The translations under genes were made by a program, and so were the position numbers. The notes under the pieces are model-generated. The model saw nothing but the letters and a program-made list of their open reading frames with translations. It searched no databases and had not been told where the DNA came from. Shown in pieces: positions 48,582-59,900 of a stretch of 64,000 nt of DNA (positions are counted from its first letter, which is position 1; every line of letters begins with the position of its first letter). The stretch is from Lamellibrachia columna (taxonomy: Eukaryota > Annelida > Polychaeta > Sabellida > Siboglinidae), in NCBI GenBank assembly GCA_963662155.1, contig OY759268.1:2171501-2235500 (forward strand). The letters run 5' to 3'.

Positions 48582-49604
48582 TGACAGACACACAAGCAGA
48601 CAGAGGATCAGGTAGATACAGACAGATTATTTCAGCTGCGTATTGACAGAACGCTTGTCAAACTATAATATTCCTACTCAACTATAAAACGCCTACAATT
48701 CCTACTAATCCCCTTTGCCCAACTAAGCCAAGTACTCCCCCATCGACACCGCCATTCTGAGAACGCTGTCACACAGCTACGCATTCGCACCTGTTTATGA
48801 CGATGATGTTGTTATCTTTGTTGCCATGATAACATTGTTGCCATGATAACGTTGTTGCCGTCACATAAATTTAGACTTCCATCGATCTACTGCAAAGACA
48901 ACGCAAAACTCACCTGCGAACAAGTCTCACTGGTTCTATAAAGCTAGCCCCTTCTGTCTGACAAGTCCACCACAACTACCCAGTGGAACACGAGACTGCG
49001 TACATTGCCACACAAAATCACCTCTCTGACAGCAGATGCCACAAAGACATCAGCGCCTTGGCAAAAAGAGAGCTGCAACGTCCTACAAGCTGCTGCACCC
49101 TTGATGAGTCAACTGGGTCAACTGTAAAGACTGACACTCCTCTATTTTTATTCTTGTCAAACAGGACACACACAACACCAGGCACTCAAGAACCAGGGAC
49201 TGTCATAACTAAACAACATCACCCTGAAGGAAACACCCAGTAATCCAGTCCAAACTGTCAGGTCCCCTCCCTGCCACTTAGGGAATCCTATTCCCAAGGG
49301 GAGGTTGATTTCCCAGCCCTGTGCTCATAAATGTATGTTCCAATAACTTGTGGGGTGCATCTAAAGTGCTGGTCATCTTTCATCATCCAATATTTACAAC
49401 ATTTATTTTTAGGCATTATTTTACTGTTAAAATTGGGTATAATTATGATAAGTTAATGTTTATGTATTAAAGTTGTGTTTTAAGTCAGTGTGTAAATATA
49501 CTCTTGTAAATATACTCTATACGTGTGCGTGCGTGCGTGCGTGCGTGCATGTGTGGACATGCATGCGTGCGCACGGTGTACTCGTTTATAAATCTATGCT
49601 TGTG
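48582..49604. other. Spacer, no gene recognised
   Basis: Small tandem of tgttgccatgataac at about 48818-48858 and a gcgt-rich run at about 49523-49550. A donor-like cag/gtgagt string on the minus strand near 48915 has no supporting exon. Confidence 0.5.
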
Positions 49605-50620
49605 TTAGTACATCCATGTTTGTGTGAGTACATCCATGTTTGTGGGAGTACATCCATGTTTGTGGGAGTACATCCATGTTTGTGGGAGTACATCTATTTT
49701 TGTGTGAGTACATCCATTTTTGTGTGAGTACATCCATTTTTGTGTGAGTACATCCATTTTTGTGTGAGTACATCCATTTTTGTGTGAGTACATCCATGTT
49801 TGTGTGAGTACATCCATGTTTGTGTGAGTACATCTATGTTTGTGTGAGTACATCCATGTTTGTGTGAGTACATCCATGTTTGTGTGAGTACATCCATGTT
49901 TGTGTGAGTACATCCATGTTTGTGGGAGTACATCCATGTTTGTGGGAGTACATCCATGTTTGTGTGAGTACATCCATGTTTGTGTGAGTACATCCATGTT
50001 TGTGTGAGTACATCCATGTTTGTGGGAGTACATCCATGTTTGTGTGAGTACATCCATGTTTGTGTAAGTACATCCATGTTTGTGTGAGTACATCCATGTT
50101 TGTGTGAGTACATCCATGTTTGTGTGAGTACATCCATGTTTGTGGGAGTACATCCATGTTTGTGGAATACATCCATGTTTGTGTGAGTACATCCATGTTT
50201 GTGTGAGTACATCCATGTTTGTGTAAGTACATCCATGTTTGTGTGAGTACATCCATGTTTGTGTGAGTACATCCATGTTTGTGGGAGTACATCCATGTTT
50301 GTGGGAGTACATCCATGTTTGTGTAAGTACATCCATGTTTGTGTGAGTACATCCATGTTTGTGTGAGTACATCTATGTTTGTGTGAGTACATCCATGTTT
50401 GTGGGAGTACATCTATGTTTGTGTGAGTACATCCATGTTTGTGTGAGTACATCCATGTTTGTGGGAGTACATCTATGTTTGTGTGAGTACATCCATGTTT
50501 GTGTGAGTACATCTATGTTTGTGGGAGTACATCCATGTTTGTGGGAGTACATCCATGTTTGTGTGAGTACATCTATGTTTGTGTGAGTACATCCATGTTT
50601 GTGTGAGTACATCTATGCAT
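49605..50620. repeat. Minisatellite, 20-bp unit, about 51 copies
   Basis: Copies of gtgtgagtacatccatgttt with gtggg, gtgtaag, catctatg and catcca/ttttt variants. Five adjacent units near 49.68-49.79 kb share the ttttt form. At 20 bp the array runs through all frames; the minus strand stays open for up to 272 codons as an artefact. Confidence 0.97.
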
Positions 50621-51342
50621 GCAGGCAAGAATGCAAGCATGCATGTGTGCACATATCAATGTTTCTCTGTGTCTACAAATAGATATCTTGCCTGGACAAC
50701 TAATACAGCGTCCTGATGGTTTATTAAAAACTTCAAAATTGCTGTTTAAAAATCGATAGTGTTGTTTCACTTGACATAAATGCTGGTCGCATTACAAAGG
50801 TCATATTAAGGCACTGTTACCTCAGCACCATCCACATGACCACTGCAGAAAAATTGCAGTTCGTAATTGTAAAAATGTGTTTTCTATGAATCTGTAGTTG
50901 TAACTATGGCTGGATGGGTGGGAACAGTGGCCCTGGAGGTGGCTTGTGGCAGATAGAACATGACCCCAAGGACATAACTCTCTCACAAAGCACAACTTGG
51001 CAGAGCAAAAACAAGTCTGCAAATGTAAATTCATTCAGCGTTAGTAACATGCATTAAGTATTAAAGCCTTCAATGTAAATGACCTGTCAAAAGCACACTC
51101 TGCTAGTAAATTGGGGGTCAGTTCAATAATTTCTTCTTTCAAACTGTACCAGTTATGGACTACATGACGTCTGCAGGCAAAGTCTAGTTCCCTGTGCATC
51201 AATTGGACACACTCAGTGGGTGCTTAGAAGCAGACACTTTGGAACTGGTCATTTTGGCAGGAACTTTAAACTTGTAAACACTCAGATTATGGACATAATA
51301 CTGACAATGGATCTACATACTAGACTCTTGTATTTGTGTCAC
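50621..51342. other. Unique spacer
   Basis: No gene or element recognised. Confidence 0.6.
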
Positions 51343-51719
51343 AGTGTTTGAAATTAAGGCCTTTTTATTGGCAGCCACCGATTCAAAATGCTTCCTGCCG
51401 GTTCAGTCAGCAAAAATGTGCAAGTTATGGCCCAACCCTGCCGATTCATCCCGGCAGCCACGACTGGGTCGGACTGTATTAGCGATGCACATTACAGTAC
51501 TTACTAATCTATGCTAATTCGATATAAAACACAATTGTGACAAACTTTGTCTTCTTTGCCAGCGACAGATCGCTGCCAATGCAAAGGGGGAGTCTGCACA
51601 TGCAAGGGGAACCCCTGACTTTTGTAACATGGATGCCTATTGGATGACTCACATTTAATGAGGTCAATATCTCGGGGAATACCAGAGAAACCCCAAAACA
51701 AAGATGGTGGAAGAAGTTG

Positions 51720-51938
51720 TGTCTGAAGTCTCAAGTAGTTATACTCCAAACAGCCTAATCTTGAGTTAATGCAGGAGTTTGGACCAACAGCTTTTAGTGT
51801 CTCTTCCGAAAGACATCCAAAGACGGCAAATTGGGTGAACGAAATTGCCCAAGCTTCGAAACAGCAGAGGTGGAATCAAACCACCGTCCTCTCAATCGAC
51901 AAGCGGGTGCTCTAACCCTTAGACCACTGCCCCCACAG
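51720..51938 (-). mobile_element. tRNA-derived SINE, copy 2
   Basis: On the minus strand the head carries the A box TGGTCTAAGGG and a B box GGTTTGATTCC (one change from consensus). The body shared with copy 1 follows (ttcggaagagacactaaaag, then ttggtccaaactcctg). A TTGTCGA stretch sits where an anticodon loop would be, so an Asp-like origin is possible, but the stem is not paired. Confidence 0.87.
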
Positions 51939-51974
51939 TAAGAATTGTAGAGTTCAAACATTTTTGAAGGATGC

Positions 51975-52150
51975 TACACCAATTTTACAAGCTTTAACAA
52001 GATAGCCATCGAAGGCAAAGACCCAGACGGCAAGTGGACAAGGAAGCTGTTGGCTTATAGAGTCCAACTTTTTTCATCGATGTGTAATCCGCCTTCCTGA
52101 GATATGTGTCAACCTTGTTTTTAAACATATTCACGCTGCAAGCAATTTAC
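51975..52150 (-). mobile_element. 5'-truncated CR1-like LINE, 3' end only
   Basis: The reverse complement matches the last coding part and 3' tail of the 41-kb LINE (gaatatgtttaaaaacaagg, gccaacagcttccttgtcca-like, then ctttaacaag). It lies just beyond the SINE copy in the same orientation. Confidence 0.82.
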
Positions 52151-52720
52151 TTTATACTGGTGATCGGAGGCAGACAATCCGATTGACAATATTATCCGCC
52201 AACACATTAATGTGATATCTGGCTGTGAAAGTGAAATTTGGAGGTTTCGATTTGGAGTGAATTGAGAAAGGCATATATTTTTGCATGTGCCAGGCCCAGG
52301 CCTGTGCATACAAAACGTTGGCATCAAACATAATGTTACTTTCAACAGTTGTAACTGTTTCAACAATAAAATTCACATTGAAATGTTTATTAAATTCATT
52401 ACTTTATTTTATAGCTCTGCTAGTTATAAGAAATGAATGACAATATTTGGTATGGTTTATATTTATTAAATTATTATTCTAATTAAAATAATGTTTTAGT
52501 TTTACGCAGACAAACTTTGCTTTATTATGTATACTTATAAAATTTATACATTTTTGTGGGGCCAGTTCAAACTAACCTGGGTCGGTTCAAAGTAGAACTG
52601 GGTTAGTTAATTTTTTTGGCTAATTTCAGACATTGGTATCAGGGAAGTGACATTTGAGTTTGAGACAGCCCCTCTTACACAAAGAGATTCACCACATATT
52701 CACAGCCATAAACCAATTAC

Positions 52721-52956
52721 TAAAGCCGAACGCACACGGCAGTGAAAAACACATTTTCCCGAAACAAAAACGTGTTTTGGGAGATTTTGTTTGCATTACC
52801 AGAAAACAAGAAAAATGCTTCGCAACTGTTTAATGAAACGTGTTTCGCGAATCAGACCATGCTTGATTTCAAAAACATGTTTAGGTGTTGATCAAAACAC
52901 AAAACATGTTTCTGCTTTTGAAAAACAATTTTGTGTGCTGTGTGCGTTCGACTTAA
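52721..52956. mobile_element. MITE-like element with 14-16-bp inverted ends
   Basis: The left end taaagccgaacgcacac and the right end gtgtgcgttcgacttaa are inverted matches with few differences, about 236 bp apart. The interior is weakly self-complementary (aaacacgttt and aaaacatgttt strings). No coding frame. The TTAA at the right edge hints at a TTAA-targeting family, but the left edge is not clean. Confidence 0.6.
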
Positions 52957-52973
52957 GGCCTAACAATGATTCA

Positions 52974-53162
52974 CATCTCATTTCACGGCTAGGACAAGAC
53001 TGGACACACAGACAGACTGTGGCGTGACTGGGGCACATCTCATTTCACGGCTAGGACAAGACTGGACACACAGACAGACTGTGGCGTGACTGGGGCACAT
53101 CTCATTTCACGGCTAGGACAAGACTGGACACACAGACAGACTGTGGCGTGACTGGGGCACAT
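52974..53162. repeat. Tandem repeat, 60-bp unit, 3 copies
   Basis: Copies of catctcatttcacggctagg onward, nearly identical. Confidence 0.95.
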
Positions 53163-53409
53163 CAGCTGAACTAGCAGAACACACTTAACTTAATAATAAT
53201 ATGTTTATTTCAGACAAAATATATATTTATATACATATATTATTATATTATATAATTATATATTATATAAAGATGCCTATAAGAACTGTTCTAAATTTTG
53301 TGTAATCTTGTTTTAGAATCATTTCTCAAAAAATGAAACCTACGACCTGCTGGCTTATTTGTACAAATGTGTTATTTAATGTTGATGAAATCAGAAATTA
53401 TCATTTACC

Positions 53410-53630
53410 GAATTTAACGATCAACGTTATCCAATATAATGATTAAAGTTATCCAATCTAACGATCAAAGTTATCCAATCTAATGATCAAAGTTATCCAA
53501 TCTAACGATCAGAGCTATCCAATATAACGATCAAAGTTATCCAATATAATGATCAAAGTTATCCAATCTAACGATCAAATTTATCCAATCTAACAATCAA
53601 AGTTATCCAATCTAACGATCAAAGTTACCA
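53410..53630. repeat. Minisatellite inside R1e, 22-bp unit, about 10 copies
   Basis: Copies of aacgatcaaagttatccaat plus ct or at. On the minus strand it corresponds to the R1 segment read as gttgatcg in copy a. Confidence 0.95.
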
Positions 53631-53699
53631 CTTTCGATGATTTTAACAAAAGCATGCACTCTTTTGTTAGATACCGACTGAAATTATTCATGCTCCACA

Positions 53700-53895
53700 G
53701 ATGTGAACATGAATGGTCTGGCTTGCGATGTGAACATGAATGGTCTGACTAGTTATGTGAACATGAATGGTCTGGCTTGCAATGTGAACATGAATGGTCT
53801 GGCTTGCAATGTGAACATGAATGGTCTGGCTTGCGATGTGAACATCAATGGTCTGACTTGCGATGTGAACATCAATGGTCTGGCTTGCGATGGAC
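53700..53895. repeat. Minisatellite at R1e left end, 27-bp unit, about 7 copies
   Basis: Copies of gaacatgaatggtctggctt plus gcgatgt. It matches the inverted R1 left-end block. Confidence 0.94.
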
Positions 53896-53944
53896 TAAGT
53901 AAAATAAGGACGGAGCTTGACACGAAATGTTATCATAATATGAC

Positions 53945-56900
53945 ACCTTTCTAGTGACACTGGCCTGACCTGATAAGACAGTAAGACAAGTCACTGGCCT
54001 GACCAGATAAGACAGTAGGACAAGACACTGGCCTGACAAGATAAAACAGTAGGACAAGACACTGGCCTGATAAGATAAGACAGTAGGACAAGTCACTGGC
54101 CTGACAAGATAAGACAGTAGGACAAGACACTAGCCTGACAAGATAAGACAGTAGGACAAGACACTGGCCTGACAAGATAAAACAGTAGGACAAGACACTG
54201 GCCTGATAAGATAAGACAGTAGGACAAGACACTGACCTGACAAGATAAGACAGTAGGACAAGACACTAGCCTGACAAGATAAGACAGTAGGACAAGACAC
54301 TAGCCTGACAAGATAAGACAGTAGGATAAGACACTGGCCTGACAAGATAAGACAGTAGGACAAGACACTGGCCTGACAAGATAAGACAGTAGGACAAGAC
54401 ACTGGCCTGACAAGATAAGACAGTAGACAAGACACTGGCCTGACAAGATAAGACAGTAGACAAGACACTGGCCTGACAAGATAATACAGTAGGACAAGAC
54501 ACTGGCCTGACAAGATAAGACAGTAGGACAAGACACTGGCCTGACAAGATAAGACAGTAGGACAAGACACTGGCCTGACAAGATAAGACAGTAGACAAGA
54601 CACTGGCCTGACAAGATAAGACAGTAGGACAAGACACTGGCCTGACAAGATAAGACACTGGCCTGACAAGATAAGACAGTAGGACAAGACACTGGCCTGA
54701 CAAGATAAGACAGTAGACAAGACACTGGCCTGACAAGATAAGACAGTAGGATAAGACACTGGCCTGACAAGATAATACAGTAGGACAAGAAACTGACCTG
54801 ACAAGATAAGACAGTAGGACAAGACACTGGCCTGACAAGATAAGACAGTAGGACAAGACACTGGCCTGACAAGATAAGACAGTAGGACAAGACATTGGCC
54901 TGACAAGATAAGACAGTAGGACAAGACACTGGCCTGACAAGATAAGACAGTAGGACAAGACACTGGCCTGACAAGATAAGACAGTAGGACAATACACTGG
55001 CCTGACAAGATAAGACAGTAGGACAAGACACTGGCCTGACAAGATAAGACAGTAGACAAGACACTGGCCTGACAAGATAAGACAGTAGGACAAGACACTG
55101 GCCTGACAAGATAAGACAGTAGGACAAGACACTGGCCTGACAAGATAAGAAAGTAGGACAAGACACTGGCCTGACAAGATAAGACAGTAGGACAAGACAC
55201 TGGCCTGACAAGATAAGACAGTAGGACAAGACACTGGCCTGACAAGATAAGACAGTAGGACAAGACACTGGCCTGAAAAGATAAGACAGTAGGACAAGAC
55301 ACTGGCCTGACAAGATAAGACACTGGCCTGACAAGATAAGACAGTAGGACAAGACACTGGCCTGACAAGATAAGACAGTAGATAAGACACTGGCCTGACA
55401 AGATAAGACAGTAGGATAAGACACTGGCCTGACAAGATAATACAGTAGGACAAGAAACTGACCTGACAAGATAAGACAGTAGGACAAGACACTGGCCTGA
55501 CAAGATAAGACAGTAGGACAAGACACTGGCCTGACAAGATAAGACAGTAGGACAAGACATTGGCCTGACAAGATAAGACAGTAGGACAAGACACTGGCCT
55601 GACAAGATAAGACAGTAGGACAAGACACTGGCCTGACAAGATAAGACAGTAGGACAAGACACTGGCCTGACAAGATAAGACAGTAGGACAAGACACTGGC
55701 CTGACAAGATAAGACAGTAGACAAGACACTGGCCTGACAAGATAAGACAGTAGGACAAGACACTGGCCTGACAAGATAAGACAGTAGGACAAGACACTGG
55801 CCTGACAAGATAAGAAAGTAGGACAAGACACTGGCCTGACAAGATAAGACAGTAGGACAAGACACTGGCCTGACAAGATAAGACAGTAGGACAAGACACT
55901 GGCCTGACAAGATAAGACAGTAGGACAAGACACTGGCCTGACAAGATAAGACAGTAGGACAAGACACTGGCCTGACAAGATAAGACAGTAGACAAGACAC
56001 TGGCCTGACAAGATAAGACAGTAGGACAAGACACTGGCCTGACAAGATAAGACAGTAGGACAAGACACTGGCCTGACAAGATAAGAAAGTAGGACAAGAC
56101 ACTGGCCTGACAAGATAAGACAGTAGGACAAGACACTGGCCTGACAAGATAAGAAAGTAGGACAAGACACTGGCCTGACAAGATAAGACAGTCGGACAAG
56201 ACACTGGCCTGACAAGATAAGACAGTAGGACAAGACACTGGCCTGACAAGATAATACAGTAGGACAAGACACTGGCCTGACAAGATAAGACAGTAGACAA
56301 GACACTGGCCTGACAAGATAAGACAGTAGGACAAGACACTGGCCTGACAAGATAAGACAGTAGACAAGACACTGGCCTGACAAGATAAGACAGTAGGACA
56401 AGACACTGGCCTGACAAGATAAGACAGTTGGACAAGACACTGGCCTGACAAGATAAGACAGTAGGACAAGACACTGGCCTGACAAGATAAGACAGTAGGA
56501 CAAGACACTGGCCTGACAAGATAAGACAGTAGAAAAGACACTGGCCTGACAAGATAAGACAGTAGGACAAGACACTGGCCTGACAAGATAAGACAGTAGA
56601 CAAGACACTGGCCTGACAAGATAAGACACTGGCCTGACAAGATAAGACAGTAGACAAGACACTGGCCTGACAAGATAAGACAGTAGACAAGACACTGGCC
56701 TGACAAGATAAGACAGTAGACAAGATACTGGCCTGACAAGATAAGACAGTAGGACAAGACACTGGCCTGACAAGATAAGACACTGGCCTGACAAGATAAG
56801 ACAGTAGGACAAGACACTGGCCTGACAAGATAAGACACTGGCCTGACAAGATAAGACAGTAGGACAAGACACTGGCCTGACAAGATAAGACACTGGCCTG

Positions 56901-59900
56901 ACAAGATAAGACAGTAGGACAAGACACTGGCCTGACAAGATAAGACACTGGCCTGACAAGATAAGACAGTAGGACAAGACACTGGCCTGACAAGATAAGA
57001 CAGTAGACAAGACACTGGCCTGACAAGATAAGACAGTAGGACAAGACACTGGCCTGACAAGATAAGACAGTAGACAAGACACTGGCCTGACAAGATAAGA
57101 CACTGGCCTGACAAGATAAGACAGTAGACAAGACACTGGCCTGACAAGATAAGACAGTAGACAAGACACTGGCCTGACAAGATAAGACAGTAGACAAGAC
57201 ACTGGCCTGACAAGATAAGACAGTAGGACAAGACACTGGCCTGACAAGATAAGACACTGGCCTGACAAGATAAGACAGTAGGACAAGACACTGGCCTGAC
57301 AAGATAAGACACTGGCCTGACAAGATAAGACAGTAGGACAAGACACTGGCCTGACAAGATAAGACACTGGCCTGACAAGATAAGACAGTAGGACAAGACA
57401 CTGGCCTGACAAGATAAGACACTGGCCTGACAAGATAAGACAGTAGGACAAGACACTGGCCTGACAAGATAAGACAGTAGACAAGACACTGGCCTGACAA
57501 GATAAGACAGTAGGACAAGACACTGGCCTGACAAGATAAGACAGTAGACAAGACACTGGCCTGACAAGATAAGACACTGGCCTGACAAGATAAGACAGTA
57601 GACAAGACACTGGCCTGACAAGATAAGACAGTAGACAAGACACTGGCCTGACAAGATAAGACAGTAGACAAGACACTGGCCTGACAAGATAAGACAGTAG
57701 GACAAGACACTGGCCTGACAAGATAAGACACTGGCCTGACAAGATAAGACAGTAGGACAAGACACTGGCCTGACAAGATAAGACACTGGCCTGACAAGAT
57801 AAGACAGTAGGACAAGACACTGGCCTGACAAGATAAGACACTGGCCTGACAAGATAAGACAGTAGGACAAGACACTGGCCTGACAAGATAAGACAGTAGA
57901 CAAGACACTGGCCTGACAAGATAAGACAGTAGGACAAGACACTGGCCTGACAAGATAAGACAGTAGGACAAGACACTGGCCTGACAAGATAAGACAGTAG
58001 AAAAGACACTGGCCTGACAAGATAAGACAGTAGGACAAGACACTGGCCTGACAAGATAAGACAGTAGACAAGACACTGGCCTGACAAGATAAGACACTGG
58101 CCTGACAAGATAAGACAGTAGACAAGACACTGGCCTGACAAGATAAGACAGTAGACAAGACACTGGCCTGACAAGATAAGACAGTAGACAAGATACTGGC
58201 CTGACAAGATAAGACAGTAGGACAAGACACTGGCCTGACAAGATAAGACACTGGCCTGACAAGATAAGACAGTAGGACAAGACACTGGCCTGACAAGATA
58301 AGACACTGGCCTGACAAGATAAGACAGTAGGACAAGACACTGGCCTGACAAGATAAGACACTGGCCTGACAAGATAAGACAGTAGGACAAGACACTGGCC
58401 TGACAAGATAAGACAGTAGATAAGACACTGGCCTGACAAGATAAGACAGTAGGATAAGACACTGGCCTGACAAGATAATACAGTAGGACAAGAAACTGAC
58501 CTGACAAGATAAGACAGTAGGACAAGACACTGGCCTGACAAGATAAGACAGTAGGACAAGACACTGGCCTGACAAGATAAGACAGTAGGACAAGACATTG
58601 GCCTGACAAGATAAGACAGTAGGACAAGACACTGGCCTGACAAGATAAGACAGTAGGACAAGACACTGGCCTGACAAGATAAGACAGTAGGACAAGACAC
58701 TGGCCTGACAAGATAAGACAGTAGGACAAGACACTGGCCTGACAAGATAAGACAGTAGACAAGACACTGGCCTGACAAGATAAGACAGTAGGACAAGACA
58801 CTGGCCTGACAAGATAAGACAGTAGGACAAGACACTGGCCTGACAAGATAAGAAAGTAGGACAAGACACTGGCCTGACAAGATAAGACAGTAGGACAAGA
58901 CACTGGCCTGACAAGATAAGACAGTAGGACAAGACACTGGCCTGACAAGATAAGACAGTAGGACAAGACACTGGCCTGACAAGATAAGACAGTAGGACAA
59001 GACACTGGCCTGACAAGATAAGACAGTAGACAAGACACTGGCCTGACAAGATAAGACAGTAGGACAAGACACTGGCCTGACAAGATAAGACAGTAGGACA
59101 AGACACTGGCCTGACAAGATAAGAAAGTAGGACAAGACACTGGCCTGACAAGATAAGACAGTAGGACAAGACACTGGCCTGACAAGATAAGAAAGTAGGA
59201 CAAGACACTGGCCTGACAAGATAAGACAGTCGGACAAGACACTGGCCTGACAAGATAAGACAGTAGGACAAGACACTGGCCTGACAAGATAATACAGTAG
59301 GACAAGACACTGGCCTGACAAGATAAGACAGTAGACAAGACACTGGCCTGACAAGATAAGACAGTAGGACAAGACACTGGCCTGACAAGATAAGACAGTA
59401 GACAAGACACTGGCCTGACAAGATAAGACAGTAGGACAAGACACTGGCCTGACAAGATAAGACAGTTGGACAAGACACTGGCCTGACAAGATAAGACAGT
59501 AGGACAAGACACTGGCCTGACAAGATAAGACAGTAGGACAAGACACTGGCCTGACAAGATAAGACAGTAGAAAAGACACTGGCCTGACAAGATAAGACAG
59601 TAGGACAAGACACTGGCCTGACAAGATAAGACAGTAGACAAGACACTGGCCTGACAAGATAAGACACTGGCCTGACAAGATAAGACAGTAGACAAGACAC
59701 TGGCCTGACAAGATAAGACAGTAGACAAGACACTGGCCTGACAAGATAAGACAGTAGACAAGATACTGGCCTGACAAGATAAGACAGTAGGACAAGACAC
59801 TGGCCTGACAAGATAAGACACTGGCCTGACAAGATAAGACAGTAGGACAAGACACTGGCCTGACAAGATAAGACACTGGCCTGACAAGATAAGACAGTAG

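Larger units (their letters stand above)
51343..52636. mobile_element. Possible DNA-transposon remnant with imperfect inverted ends
   Basis: The left end cagtgtttgaaatta and the right end taatttcagacattg are inverted matches with two differences. They enclose about 1.3 kb holding the SINE and LINE fragments. Flanks are gtgtca and gtatca, a possible diverged target duplication. There is no transposase. The short ends could pair by chance. Confidence 0.3.
53335..53895 (-). repeat. Dispersed repeat R1, copy e (inverted)
   Basis: Read on the minus strand it has the R1 blocks in order: ccattcatgttcacatctgt, then tttcagtcgg, agtgcatgcttttgttaaaa, tcatcgaaag, gatttcatcaacattaaata and acatttgtacaaataagcca. 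Two internal segments are expanded (53410-53630 and 53700-53895). It is the only R1 copy here in reverse orientation. Confidence 0.78.
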
